From positions 1,612,001-1,676,000 of the forward strand of contig CAVXSP010000001.1 in assembly GCA_963764505.1 (NCBI GenBank): a stretch of 64,000 bases of DNA. Direction: 5' to 3'. The translations under genes were made by a program, and so were the position numbers. The notes beneath the pieces are model-generated. The model saw nothing but the letters and a program-made list of their open reading frames with translations. It did not search any database and was not told the origin of the DNA. This document shows, in pieces, positions 27,151 to 36,216 of the stretch; within the stretch, counting starts at the first letter, position 1; every line of letters begins with the position of its first letter. This stretch comes from CAVXSP01 sp963764505 (GTDB lineage: Bacteria > Acidobacteriota > Vicinamibacteria > Vicinamibacterales > SCN-69-37).

Positions 27151-29115
27151 ATGTCGAGGATCACCACAGCGCTGCTCGCGGCGGCGGTCGCAGCCGCCGG
27201 AGGGGTGTTCCATCTGAGCGCCCAGTCCGGCGGGCCGCGGCCGCCGGCCACCGAATGGCCGACCTACGGCCACGACCCCGGCGGGATGCGCTTCTCGCCG
27301 CTCACGCAGATCACCCCCGCCAACGTGGACCGCTTGACCGTGGGGTGGACGTACCACATGAAGCCCGCGGATTGGACCGGCCGTGGCCGGGGCGGGGGGG
27401 CCGCGTTCGCAGGCAGTCAGACGACGCCGCTCGTCGCCGGCGGGATCATGTACATCTCCACACCCTACGGCCGCGTGGTCGCCCTCGACCCGACGACCGG
27501 CCGGGAGGTCTGGGTCTTCCGGCTGCCGTCCGGTAATCCGTCGACCCGCGGCGTCGAGTACTGGCCGGGCGACGGGCAGACGCCGCCGCAGATCGTGTTC
27601 GGCACGAGCGACGGCAAGCTCGTTTCGCTGAACGCCGCGACCGGCGCCCCGAACGAACCGTTCGGCCAGCACGGCGTCGTCGACCTGGACACGCCCGAGA
27701 TCCTCCAGGGGCTGCCCGGAAGCGACGGGCTGAGCTCTCCGCCGATCGTCTACCGCAACCTGGTGATCACCGGCGGCCGGACGCAGGAGGTCCCGTCGCG
27801 GGGACCGGCCGGCGATGTTCGCGCCTGGGACCTGCGCACGGGACGGCTGGCGTGGACGTTCCATTCGATTCCGCGTCCGGGCGAGCCGTTCCACGACACC
27901 TGGCCCGACGAGGCCTGGAAGAACCGATCGGGCGTGAACGTCTGGGGCTTTCTCACGGTGGACGTCGAACGGGGCATCGTCTACATGCCGTTCGGCGCCC
28001 CGTCGGTGGATCAGTACGGCGGCGATCGGCCGGGCGACAACCTGTTCAGCTCGAGCCTGGTCGCCGCCGACGCGAACACCGGCAAGTACCTCTGGCACTT
28101 CCAGGTGGTCCACCACGACATCTGGGACGGCGACCTGGCCGGCGCCGCGGCGCTCATCGACGTTCGACACGAGGGTCGGACGATTCCCGCGGTGGCCGTG
28201 ATCAACAAGGTCGGGCTCCTGTTCCTGCTCGATCGCGTGACGGGGACGCCAATCTATGGCGTCGAGGAGCGGCCGGTCGCCCGGAGCGAAGTGCCGCGCG
28301 AGCGGACCGCCCCGACGCAGCCCTTTCCCGTGGCGCCTCCGCCGCTCTCGCGGACGACGATGTCGGCCGCCGACATCGCGACCGTCACGCCAGCGCTGGA
28401 GGCGGCGTGCCGGAAGGTGATCGAAGGCGTGCAGCTCGGCGGTCCGTATCTGCCGCAGGGCTACAAGCGCCTCCGCGTGCAGTTTCCCGGCAATCACGGT
28501 GGCGTGAACTGGGGCGGCACCTCCTTCGATCCCGAGCTCGGCTATCTGTTCGTGAACACGAACGAGCTCGGTCAGCTCGCCGGCCTCACGGACCGGGAGC
28601 CGAACGCCTCCGGTCCGGCGCAGCCGCAGGGGCTCGGGAACCGCGTCGATCCGGATGGGCCGTATCAGGGCGTGCCGGGCGGCGGACGCTTCATCGATCC
28701 CGTCTCCAGGCTGCCGTGCCAGCAGCCGCCCTGGGGACGACTGACGGCGGTGAACGTCAATACCGGCGAGTTCGCGTGGCGCGTCCCGCTCGGCGTGACG
28801 GACAGTCTGCCGCCCGACAGGCAGCGCACCGGTCGTCCGGGGAACGGCGGCTCGATCGCGACGGCCGGCGGGCTGGTCTTCGTCGGCGCGACGGACGACC
28901 GGCGGTTTCGCGCCTTCGATGCCCGGACCGGCCGCGAGCTGTGGACCGTCACTTTGCGCGGCGCCGCGATGGCCACGCCGGCGACGTATCTGGGCGGCGA
29001 CGGCCGCCAGTACGTCGCGATCGTGTCGAGTGGCGGCGGCCCGCTGAACGCGCCGATCACCGATGACAGCGTCACGGCGTTCCGGTTGGATCGGGAGGGG
29101 AGTGGCAAGTTCTGA
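27151..29115 (+). CDS. PQQ-dependent dehydrogenase (quinoprotein glucose/alcohol dehydrogenase type)
   Basis: 654 residues: signal peptide (1-24), then EWPTYGHDPGGMRFSPLTQI, the standard opening of the eight-bladed PQQ propeller. Repeating tryptophan-docking strands follow (GREVWVFRLPSG, GRLAWTFHSIP, GKYLWHFQVVHHDIWDGD, GELWTVTLRG). HHDIWDGDL and the catalytic Asp nearby are conserved in membrane-linked glucose dehydrogenases. No haem motif and no N-terminal TM bundle, so it is probably periplasmic and needs a separate electron acceptor such as the monohaem cytochrome just upstream. The stop codon falls in a 7-bp repeat array. Confidence 0.88.
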   Translation: MSRITTALLAAAVAAAGGVFHLSAQSGGPRPPATEWPTYGHDPGGMRFSPLTQITPANVDRLTVGWTYHMKPADWTGRGRGGGAAFAGSQTTPLVAGGIMYISTPYGRVVALDPTTGREVWVFRLPSGNPSTRGVEYWPGDGQTPPQIVFGTSDGKLVSLNAATGAPNEPFGQHGVVDLDTPEILQGLPGSDGLSSPPIVYRNLVITGGRTQEVPSRGPAGDVRAWDLRTGRLAWTFHSIPRPGEPFHDTWPDEAWKNRSGVNVWGFLTVDVERGIVYMPFGAPSVDQYGGDRPGDNLFSSSLVAADANTGKYLWHFQVVHHDIWDGDLAGAAALIDVRHEGRTIPAVAVINKVGLLFLLDRVTGTPIYGVEERPVARSEVPRERTAPTQPFPVAPPPLSRTTMSAADIATVTPALEAACRKVIEGVQLGGPYLPQGYKRLRVQFPGNHGGVNWGGTSFDPELGYLFVNTNELGQLAGLTDREPNASGPAQPQGLGNRVDPDGPYQGVPGGGRFIDPVSRLPCQQPPWGRLTAVNVNTGEFAWRVPLGVTDSLPPDRQRTGRPGNGGSIATAGGLVFVGATDDRRFRAFDARTGRELWTVTLRGAAMATPATYLGGDGRQYVAIVSSGGGPLNAPITDDSVTAFRLDREGSGKF

Positions 29116-29142
29116 GTTGTGAGTTCTGAGTGCTGAGTTTGA
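29108..29142. repeat. 7-bp tandem array at stop codon (AGTTCTG type)
   Basis: Five consecutive 7-base units: AGTTCTG, AGTTGTG, AGTTCTG, AGTGCTG, AGTTTGA. The stop codon of the PQQ dehydrogenase spans the first and second units. Same unit length and position relative to the gene as the other two arrays in the window, but a different sequence. Confidence 0.8.
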
Positions 29143-29185
29143 CCCGGCCGCGCCAAGTGGAAGACGATCACGGGTTGGAGGGCCC

Positions 29186-30295
29186 ATGCTGCGATCGGTC
29201 GTCGTCCTCTGCGTGCTCGGCGCGTGCGTCGCCTGGCCGGCGTTCGCGGACGCGCAGACGCCCGGAACTCTGCAGGACCTGACGGGTGAGAATGCCGCGC
29301 CCCTCCAGATCACGGGCTTCGGCGTCGCCGATTTCCGCGCCAACGGCCGGACGGGCGACAACATGTTCGACGCCGGCAAGCTGGCCGTCTCGCTCTTCCG
29401 CGAGCTCAACCAGTCCGTCTGGGTCTTCGGCCAGCTCACGACATCCGTTGCCGCGCCCGAAGCCGGCGCCGAAGAGGCGAGCACCGAGATCGAGATCGAC
29501 AACCTCATCGTCAACGTCACCCCGCCAGGCTGGTCCGCGTTGAGCGTCTCGTTCGGCAAGTTCGACACGCCGCTCGGCTTCGAGCGCGATGACGAGCCGC
29601 TGAATCTGCAGCCCAGCACGAGCTTCAACTTCGACCTGGCCCGGCCGCCGAAGATGGTCGGCGCCATCGCGCGCTGGGCGGCGAGCCGCCGCGTCGACCT
29701 CTCGGGCTGGGTGGCGAACGGCTGGCAGTCGGATCTGGAGCCGAACCACGGCAAGACGGTCGGCGGACGGCTCGGCGTCCGGCCGACCGGCCGCACGAGC
29801 GTTGGCGCCGGCTTCCTCTACGGTCCCGAGGGCGAGCCGGGCGACGCGCAGGGTCGGTACCTTCTCAGCATCGACTACGCCGCCGAGCCGGCGACCGACT
29901 GGATCGTCGCCGGCGAAGCGAACCTCGGGGGCGACCGGGCCGGGACCGACGCGGCGCCGGCCAGGTGGTACGGCGCGACGGCGACCGTATTCCGCCGCTT
30001 CACGCGCGCCTTCGGCACGACGGCCCGGATCGAAGGCTTCAAGGATCGGGACGGGGTCCGCACGGGTCTGCCGCAAACGCTGACGTCCTTCACCATTGCG
30101 CCCGTCTATTTCCTCGGAACGGGCGGCGAGGGGATCTTCGCGACGATCGAGCACACCACGTTTCGCATTCCGCGGTTTCAGCTCCGGGGCGAGGTCCGGT
30201 GGGACCACTCCAGCGCCGACGCGTTCGAAACGGACGACGAGGCGCCATCCTCGTGGACCGTCGACTACGTCGCGCAGCTCGTCACGACGTTCTGA
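29186..30295 (+). CDS. Putative outer-membrane beta-barrel (porin-like) protein
   Basis: 369 residues with a signal peptide (1-24, ending ADAQ) and alternating polar/hydrophobic strands with many Gly, Asp and aromatic residues. The opening LQITGFGVADFRANGR and the later SVSFGKFDTPLGFERDDEPL resemble phosphate- or carbohydrate-selective porins (the 'same-size barrel with small constriction' group). The C-terminus VDYVAQLVTTF ends in Phe, the usual barrel insertion signal. GGAGGG ribosome site. Substrate unknown; may serve the downstream small proteins or the dehydrogenase upstream. Confidence 0.65.
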   Translation: MLRSVVVLCVLGACVAWPAFADAQTPGTLQDLTGENAAPLQITGFGVADFRANGRTGDNMFDAGKLAVSLFRELNQSVWVFGQLTTSVAAPEAGAEEASTEIEIDNLIVNVTPPGWSALSVSFGKFDTPLGFERDDEPLNLQPSTSFNFDLARPPKMVGAIARWAASRRVDLSGWVANGWQSDLEPNHGKTVGGRLGVRPTGRTSVGAGFLYGPEGEPGDAQGRYLLSIDYAAEPATDWIVAGEANLGGDRAGTDAAPARWYGATATVFRRFTRAFGTTARIEGFKDRDGVRTGLPQTLTSFTIAPVYFLGTGGEGIFATIEHTTFRIPRFQLRGEVRWDHSSADAFETDDEAPSSWTVDYVAQLVTTF

Positions 30296-30297
30296 TC

Positions 30298-30861
30298 GTG
30301 GAGACCGATGTGGACGGGTTGTACAGCCTGCGGCGCGCCGCACGACCCGTGCGGCTCGCGGTCGCGTCGTTCCTCGTGGTGCAGGGCTGCGCCTACGTGT
30401 TCGCCTTTCTGATGGTGCGCACCTACGCGGGGCTCACTCCGACCGCGGTCGCGACGACCTACGCGCCGCAGCGCCCGGTCAGCGCGGCGTCGCTGCCGGA
30501 ATCGTCCACGGCCGAGACCCATGCGCTCGACCTGTCCTCGATGCGCGAGGAGACGCACCAGGTGGGGACGGATCTGCTGATTCAGGACTCCCACGTCCAT
30601 CTCCTGATCTATGCGATCGTCGCTGCGTTGCAGGCGCTGATCGTCCTGGGGCTGGAATGGCCGTCCTGGTGGCGCGACAGCGTGATCGTCGCCGCGTTCG
30701 CGTCGGGGCTGTTCGACTTCGCCGGGCAGTGGCTCGTCAAGGCCGGACTGCCTGGATTCGCGCTGCTGACGATCGTCTCGGGCTGGGTGATGGCGGCGGT
30801 CTACGTCGTCGTGGCGGCGGGGGCGCTGCGGGCGCTCGCGGCTGCGAGAGGCGCCGTCTGA
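30298..30861 (+). CDS. Four-TM membrane protein of unknown function
   Basis: 187 residues from GTG 30298, 2 bases after the porin stop; GTG 30310 is an alternative. TM helices at about 17-40, 98-118, 127-146 and 152-175, with a periplasmic segment (about 40-95) containing ESSTAETHALDLSSMREETHQVGTD in part. The sequence resembles no named family known to me. Tight spacing to porin and the next gene suggests one operon. Confidence 0.6.
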   Translation: METDVDGLYSLRRAARPVRLAVASFLVVQGCAYVFAFLMVRTYAGLTPTAVATTYAPQRPVSAASLPESSTAETHALDLSSMREETHQVGTDLLIQDSHVHLLIYAIVAALQALIVLGLEWPSWWRDSVIVAAFASGLFDFAGQWLVKAGLPGFALLTIVSGWVMAAVYVVVAAGALRALAAARGAV

Positions 30862-30889
30862 ACCCGAGCTCGAGCACGGGAGGGACGAC

Positions 30890-31519
30890 ATGCATGGCAG
30901 GATTTTCGGCGCCGCGCTGATCGCGGCGCTCTCCAGCGCCGCGGTCGTGAGCGCGCACATCACGCCCGTGGTGACGATGCGCAAACAGGCGGACGTGATT
31001 CGCACCGCGCTGCCAGAGGCGGTCACCTACGCCGTGACGACGGTCGATCTCGGCAAGCCGGAGCTGGAGAAGATCGTCCAGCAGGCGCACTACACGCCCG
31101 ACGTCGACCGCGTGAAGTTCTACTCCGGGAAGGACCGGAGCGGACGTGTCGTCGGCACGGTGGTGTTTCCGCAGATCGACACGCAGCACGGGCCGGTCGA
31201 GGTCGGCGTGGCGATGGGACCCGCCGGCGCGGTCACGAGCGTGCTCGTGACGCGCGCGACGGTCGAGATGAAGCCGTGGATCCGGGACGTCGAGCAGTCG
31301 GGCGTGCTCGGGCAGCTGAACGGCGAGACGCTCGCGGACGGGCCGAAGCGGCTTGCGGGCGGCAGACTCGGCGGCATGCCCGGCTACATGGCCGACGTGA
31401 TGGCGACGGCGGCCTACCGCGCGCTCGTCCTCCGCTCCGTGCTGCTGCCGGCCGCGGCTCCCGGCGCGGGCCGCGGCGCGCGCGACGACTTGCGCCGGCC
31501 GGCCGGCCGCAACGGATGA
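30890..31519 (+). CDS. Secreted protein, FMN-binding-like
   Basis: 209 residues with a signal peptide (1-22, ending VVSAH). The region RVVGTVVFPQIDTQHGPVEVGVAMGPAGAVTSVLVTR resembles the beta-sheet of RnfG/NqrC-type FMN-binding domains, but the Ser/Thr-containing attachment motif SGAT is not seen (GGMPGYMADVMATAAYRAL stands in its place). The tail after residue 190 is Gly/Arg-rich. The stop overlaps the start of the lipid kinase by 4 bases. Function inferred weakly; possibly a redox or electron-transfer partner. Confidence 0.45.
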   Translation: MHGRIFGAALIAALSSAAVVSAHITPVVTMRKQADVIRTALPEAVTYAVTTVDLGKPELEKIVQQAHYTPDVDRVKFYSGKDRSGRVVGTVVFPQIDTQHGPVEVGVAMGPAGAVTSVLVTRATVEMKPWIRDVEQSGVLGQLNGETLADGPKRLAGGRLGGMPGYMADVMATAAYRALVLRSVLLPAAAPGAGRGARDDLRRPAGRNG

Positions 31520-32448
31520 CCGGGCCGGGCGAGCCGGCGCCCGGGCACCGGCGCGTCGCTGTCATCATCAACCCCATCTCGGGCACGCGCGGCGGTCCAG
31601 CCGCGGCGCGCGTGCGGGCACGCCTGGCCTTCGAGGCGATCGCGGCCCACGGCGCGACGCCGGAGGTGTTCGTCACCGAACGCCCCGGCCATGCCCGCGC
31701 GCTGGCCGACGCCGCCCTCCATCGCGGGATCGATGTCGTCGTGGCGTGGGGCGGCGACGGGACCGTCAACGAGGTCGCCTCGGCGCTGGCGTTCACCGAC
31801 ACGCCGCTGGCGATCGTGCCGTCCGGGTCGGGCAACGGGCTGGCGCGGGATCTCGGAATCAGCCGGCGTCCGGCGCGCGCGATCGAGGACGCGCTGACGG
31901 GACGCACTCGACGGATCGACGTCGGCGAGCTGGGCGGACGGCTATTCGTGAACGTGGCGGGGATCGGGTTCGACGCGCACGTCGCGCGCTTGTTCGCCGG
32001 CAGCCGGCGGCGCGGCCTGGCCAGGTACGCGTGGCTCACCACCGTTCAGCTCGCGCGGTACCGTTCGCTCGTCTATGCGGTCGACGCGGATCGGGCCCCG
32101 CGGACGATCGAGGCGCTGCTCGTCTGCTTCGCGAACTCACGGCAGTTCGGCAACGGCGCGATCATCGCGCCCCAGGCGGTCGTGGACGATGGCGCGCTCG
32201 ACCTCGTCATCGTGGGAGCGCGACCGGCCTGGCAGGTGCTGCGCGCGGTGCCGGCGCTGTTCGCCGGACGACTCGGGAGCGTCGAGGGTGTCTGGTCGGC
32301 GCCGATCACGGAGGCCTGTGTGTCGGGGGGCGAACCCCTGCCGTTCCACGTCGACGGGGAGCCGGTGGAGGGGACCTGCGCGCTCACGGCGCGCGTGCAC
32401 CCGCGTGCGCTGAGCGTGCTGGTGCCGGGGCGACGCGCCGCCCGATGA
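31516..32448 (+). CDS. Diacylglycerol/sphingosine kinase-family lipid kinase (YegS/DagK-like)
   Basis: 310 residues. VAVIINPISGTRGG, DVVVAWGGDGTVNEVASAL and AIVPSGSGNGLARDLGI are the GGDGTxNE catalytic and nucleotide-binding motifs of the DAGK catalytic domain. The C-terminal part (VNVAGIGFDAHVA, DGALDLVIV, PFHVDGEPVEG) is the beta-sandwich of YegS/DgkB. Cytoplasmic, acts at the inner membrane on a lipid alcohol. Start ATG 31516 overlaps the previous stop (ATGA). Likely cooperates with the glycosyltransferase and PHP genes behind it in lipid or glycolipid turnover. Confidence 0.88.
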   Translation: MTGPGEPAPGHRRVAVIINPISGTRGGPAAARVRARLAFEAIAAHGATPEVFVTERPGHARALADAALHRGIDVVVAWGGDGTVNEVASALAFTDTPLAIVPSGSGNGLARDLGISRRPARAIEDALTGRTRRIDVGELGGRLFVNVAGIGFDAHVARLFAGSRRRGLARYAWLTTVQLARYRSLVYAVDADRAPRTIEALLVCFANSRQFGNGAIIAPQAVVDDGALDLVIVGARPAWQVLRAVPALFAGRLGSVEGVWSAPITEACVSGGEPLPFHVDGEPVEGTCALTARVHPRALSVLVPGRRAAR

Positions 32449-32517
32449 GCCGGGTCCCGCAAGTTTCGCGAATCGTCGCGCCCCCGATGCACGGCCGTTA
32501 CACCGACCCTGTATCTT

Positions 32518-33282
32518 GTGCCCGTGGGCGGGCCCCGCACCAGACGTCACGTCTCGATCAGCGTCGTCGTCTGCGCCTACAACGAAGCGAACTGGATCCC
32601 CGCCTGTCTGCACTCCCTGCTGGCGCAGAGCCGTCCGGCGGACGAAGTGATCGTCGTCGACAACGCCAGCACGGACGGGACGTCGGACTGCGCCGGGGCG
32701 ATTGGCGTGCGGGTCGTCGTCGAGCCCGGGCGCGGGCTGGTGCGCGCCCGCGCGCGGGGGCTCGCCGCGTCGAACGGAGACGTGATCGCGTACGTCGACG
32801 CCGACTGCCGCGTGCCGTTCGACTGGATCGCCCGCATCGAGCGGCGGTTCGGCCGGCGAGGCGATGATCTGGCGGCGGTCACCGGGCCGTATCGGTACTA
32901 CGACTGGGACGCCGCCGGTCCGCTGCTGATCGGCGTCTACGACACCGTCGTCGCGCCCCCGACGCAGTTCCTCGTGCACGACCTGCTCGGGATCGGCTCG
33001 ATTCTCTACGGCGGCAACTTCGCGGTCCGGCGGAGCGCGCTCGATCGGATCGGGGGCTTCGACACCTCGATCGAGTTCCACGGCGAGGACACGAATCTCG
33101 GGCGGCGGCTCGCGGCGGTCGGGTCGGTCGAGCTGCGCCGTGACTGCTGGGTCTACACCTCGGCGCGCCGCTTCAGGGCGATGGGCACGCGGCGCGTCGT
33201 CGGCCTGTACGTCCGCAACTTCGTCTCGGAGATCGTGCATCACCGGCCACGGGACACGACCCACGTCGACATCAGGGACTGA
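32518..33282 (+). CDS. Family 2 glycosyltransferase
   Basis: 254 residues from GTG 32518 (another GTG lies at 32524). GT-A fold: SISVVVCAYNEANWI, DEVIVVDNASTDGTSD, the metal-binding DADC at about 98, and FHGEDTNLGRRLA carrying the catalytic ED. No TM helices are obvious, so it is a cytoplasmic or peripheral transferase using a nucleotide sugar. The PHP gene starts 1 base after its stop. Confidence 0.88.
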   Translation: MPVGGPRTRRHVSISVVVCAYNEANWIPACLHSLLAQSRPADEVIVVDNASTDGTSDCAGAIGVRVVVEPGRGLVRARARGLAASNGDVIAYVDADCRVPFDWIARIERRFGRRGDDLAAVTGPYRYYDWDAAGPLLIGVYDTVVAPPTQFLVHDLLGIGSILYGGNFAVRRSALDRIGGFDTSIEFHGEDTNLGRRLAAVGSVELRRDCWVYTSARRFRAMGTRRVVGLYVRNFVSEIVHHRPRDTTHVDIRD

Positions 33283-33283
33283 G

Positions 33284-34036
33284 ATGCCAGGCTACGAGCC
33301 GTTCCTGCTCTGCGACTTCCACGTCCATACCCGGTGGAGCGACGGCCGGCTGACCGTCCAGGAGGTAGTCGACCTGTACGGGCGCACCGGCAAGTTCGAC
33401 GTCATCGCCATCACGGACCACATCCTGATGAAGCGGGACGTGCTCGCGCGCGCCGCGCGGCTGCTGACGCTCGGGCGCAAGCGCGTGGGCGTCACCGAGG
33501 ACGTGTTCGGCGAGTACCTCGAGGACATCCGCCGCGAGGCGCGCCGGGCCCGGCGCGAATACGGATTGCTCGTGATCCCGGGCGCCGAGATCACGCAGAA
33601 CAAGCTCAGCGGCCGCAAGAACTCCCACATCATCGCCCTCGACATCGCCGAGTACATCAGCGCCGATCAGGCGGCCGATCAGATCCTCCGGGCGATCCGG
33701 CGGCAGGACGCCATCAGCATCGCCTGCCACCCGCACCACCGGACCACGCGACGGATCGAGATCAGCACCTGCTATCTCTGGGACCATCGGAAGGAGCTGG
33801 CGAGCCTGGTCGATCTCTGGGAGGCGGCGAACCGCGACGATCTCTTCTCGGTGACGAGCCTCAAGCACTACCCGTACGTCGCCAACAGCGACTTCCACAA
33901 GCCCAAGCACCTCTATTCGTGGAAGACCCTGATCAAGTGCGAGAAGGACGTGGCGGACGTGAAGCGCGCCCTGCGCCAGAACGTCGACATCGCCCTGACG
34001 CTGTTCCGGAACGGCTCCTGGGCCGGTGGCGCCTGA
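33284..34036 (+). CDS. PHP-domain phosphoesterase
   Basis: 250 residues. Metal ligands: DFHVHTRWSDG at the N-terminus, ITDHIL, PGAEITQ, CHPHH and NSDFHKPKH, the full PHP set. Members hydrolyse phosphoesters (histidinol phosphate, nucleotides or polymer ends). Insertions between 60 and 90 are charged. A start at 33140 is open but lies inside the glycosyltransferase gene. Co-transcribed with the lipid kinase and glycosyltransferase, so a phosphorylated lipid or sugar is a plausible substrate. Confidence 0.85.
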   Translation: MPGYEPFLLCDFHVHTRWSDGRLTVQEVVDLYGRTGKFDVIAITDHILMKRDVLARAARLLTLGRKRVGVTEDVFGEYLEDIRREARRARREYGLLVIPGAEITQNKLSGRKNSHIIALDIAEYISADQAADQILRAIRRQDAISIACHPHHRTTRRIEISTCYLWDHRKELASLVDLWEAANRDDLFSVTSLKHYPYVANSDFHKPKHLYSWKTLIKCEKDVADVKRALRQNVDIALTLFRNGSWAGGA

Positions 34037-34063
34037 GCGTGCGCGGGGCGGCGGCCGATTGCC

Positions 34064-35305
34064 TCACCAGTGTGTCAGGGAACCGTCCGGACGCCGATAG
34101 ATGTTCTGGCGCCCCGGAACGGTGACTTCACCGATTTGCCTGATCTTGCTCATATCGACCGTCACGCCGAGCCCCGGCCGCTCGTTCGTGTAAGCTTTCC
34201 CGTTGCGCCAGTCGAGGCATTCGGGCAGGTAGTCGATCGGCCGGCCGCCGTAGTTGTACTCCATGAGCACGGGACCGGAGAACGTCGAGAGGCAGTTGAC
34301 GAGGGCGGCGGTCGCCACCGGACCGGTGAAGTGCGGCACGATCCCGACGGAGTGCGTCTCGCAGAGCGCGGCGATCTTCGTCATCTCCGTGATGCCGCCG
34401 ACGTTGGGCAGCGTGGCGCGGATGTAGTCGATGTCGTGGTGCTCGATGAGCGTGTTGAAATCCCAGCGGTTCCCCCACTCCTCGCCATGGGTGAGCGGCA
34501 CCGTCGTCATCTGCCGCAGACGCGGCAGGTCCTCCAGGGCGTGCTGGTCGAGGACCGGATCCTCGACGAAGTACGGCTCGAACTCCTCGATCCCGCGGCA
34601 CGCGCGGATGGCGTCGTTGTAGTCGAACCGCTGATGGAAGTCGATGCACCAGTCGCCGTTCGGCCCGACGCCCTCGCGCACCTCCCGGCACTGCTCGATG
34701 ACGCGGCGGACCATCTCGTGCGTGTTGTAGACGTCGCCGACCGGCACGTCGGCGGCCCCCATGCGGAACGCCCGGTAGCCGGCGTCCATTGCCGCCCTGG
34801 CGCGGTCCCGCAGAGTCGTCCGTCCGCCGCCGGGCGGCGGCGTGGTCGTTCCGTAGCATTCGCAGAAGTTGCGCACCGTGCCGCCGAGAATCTCGTGAAT
34901 CGGAATCCCGAGCGCCTTGCCCTTGATGTCCCACAGCGCGAGGTCGAGCGCGCCGAGCGCGTGCGTCTTCTCCCGTCCCGGCGGATAGAACCAGGCGATG
35001 AACATCTCCTGCCAGATCGCCTCGATCTTGAACGGATCCTTTCCGATCAGCGTCCCGGCGCACTGCTCGAGCGTGTCCTTCGACCCGCCCTCGCCGACGC
35101 CAGTGACGCCGAAGTCGGTCTCGACGGTGCAGAGCATGTTGCTCTGATTGAAGAGCGGGTTGGGCTCTGGCGGTTCGAAGATCCGGACGCGGGTGATCCT
35201 GCCGCGCGGCAGGGAGGCGGCACGGGCCTGGACCGGCTCCGGACGGCTGCCGACGGCGGCGGCCGGGAGTGCGGCGAGAGACGACAGGAAGCGTCGGCGG
35301 CGCAT
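34064..35305 (-). CDS. Enolase-superfamily (mandelate racemase/galactonate dehydratase-like) enzyme, Tat-exported
   Basis: 413 residues. N-terminus MRRRRFLSSLAALPAAAVGS is a Tat signal, unusual for this otherwise cytoplasmic superfamily. The capping domain (45-150) and barrel follow, with metal ligands in CIDFHQRF (Asp), YFVEDPVL (Glu) and LTHGEEWGN (Glu). The usual KxK catalytic lysine motif on strand 2 is not clear (YRAFRMGAADV), while HFTGPVA can supply the catalytic His. Likely dehydrates a sugar acid in the periplasm. Several members in saccharolytic acidobacteria share the Tat leader. Confidence 0.82.
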   Translation of the reverse strand: MRRRRFLSSLAALPAAAVGSRPEPVQARAASLPRGRITRVRIFEPPEPNPLFNQSNMLCTVETDFGVTGVGEGGSKDTLEQCAGTLIGKDPFKIEAIWQEMFIAWFYPPGREKTHALGALDLALWDIKGKALGIPIHEILGGTVRNFCECYGTTTPPPGGGRTTLRDRARAAMDAGYRAFRMGAADVPVGDVYNTHEMVRRVIEQCREVREGVGPNGDWCIDFHQRFDYNDAIRACRGIEEFEPYFVEDPVLDQHALEDLPRLRQMTTVPLTHGEEWGNRWDFNTLIEHHDIDYIRATLPNVGGITEMTKIAALCETHSVGIVPHFTGPVATAALVNCLSTFSGPVLMEYNYGGRPIDYLPECLDWRNGKAYTNERPGLGVTVDMSKIRQIGEVTVPGRQNIYRRPDGSLTHW

Positions 35306-35390
35306 GGGCGGCAGTATACGGCCGGAAAGGGCCGGATCATTGGGCGCGACGCAAGTGCCTCCCCCGGGGCATACTGAGGAGTAGCCAAGC

Positions 35391-36206
35391 GTGACGATGC
35401 CAAAATTCTTGCCGCGCGTGCTGTCCGCGTTTCAGTGCGCGGGATGCGGGTCCAGTAATCCGAGATGGGCCTCGCTGCCCGGAGACTTGAGACAGCTCGT
35501 CTGCGGCACCTGCGAGACGGGCTACCCGATCCGCAACGGCTATCTCGATCTGCATCCCGGAAACGACGAGCCGGTGACGCCGATCCAGCGCCTGATGCAG
35601 TTCCCGCCGGCGGTCGCCGTCTACGAGGCCCTCTGGCGGCCCGTCGGCTATTTCATCGCCAGCCAGCACTCGTTTCCCGAAGATGCCGATCGTCTCGCGT
35701 CCTTCGTCGAGCCGGCACACGGGCTGATCCTCGACCTGGCGTGCGGCCCCGGCACGGTCACGCGCCGTCTCGCTCGCGTCGCGCCGGCCGCGACGGTGAT
35801 CGGCCTCGACCTCTCGCATCAGATGCTCGAGCGGGCCGTGCGGTTGACGGTCCGGGAGGGTCTCGACAACGTCGTCTACGTCCGCGGGAGCGCGCTGGCG
35901 CTGCCGTTCAAGGCCGGGGCGTTCGATGCGGTGACCTGCTGCGGCGCGCTGCAGTTGTTCAGCGATCAGGACCGGGCCGTCGGCGAGATCGCGCGTGTGC
36001 TCAAGTGCCAGGGCGACTTCGTCTGCCAGACCACGCTCGGTCCGAGGCGGCCGCCCTTCTACGTGCGGTTCGCCGACCGGCTGCTCAAGTTCGGCTACTT
36101 CCAGCTCGACGATCTCAAGGATCGGCTCGGCCGCTTCAACTTCGATCTGAAGTCGGAGGAGCGATCGAATATCAACTACATCTTCAGGGCCGAGCGGTCC
36201 GAGTAG
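35391..36206 (+). CDS. Class I SAM-dependent methyltransferase with N-terminal zinc ribbon
   Basis: 271 residues. N-terminal CAGCGSS...CGTCETGYPIRNG is a two-CxxC zinc ribbon like that of the Trm112/RlmA type methyltransferases. Then ILDLACGPGTVTRRLA (motif I), VIGLDLSHQML and FDAVTCCGALQLF form the Rossmann core of a ubiE-like enzyme. GTG 35391 is preferred for the GAGGAG site 8 bases upstream; ATG 35397 is also possible. Substrate unknown. Confidence 0.82.
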   Translation: MTMPKFLPRVLSAFQCAGCGSSNPRWASLPGDLRQLVCGTCETGYPIRNGYLDLHPGNDEPVTPIQRLMQFPPAVAVYEALWRPVGYFIASQHSFPEDADRLASFVEPAHGLILDLACGPGTVTRRLARVAPAATVIGLDLSHQMLERAVRLTVREGLDNVVYVRGSALALPFKAGAFDAVTCCGALQLFSDQDRAVGEIARVLKCQGDFVCQTTLGPRRPPFYVRFADRLLKFGYFQLDDLKDRLGRFNFDLKSEERSNINYIFRAERSE

Positions 36207-36216
36207 GTCCGGCGCG

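Noticed and set aside
27100..29796. 898-codon minus-strand open frame opposite the PQQ dehydrogenase and porin
   Set aside because: Covers two real genes antisense, Arg/Pro-rich, no domain; long shadows are expected in GC-rich DNA.
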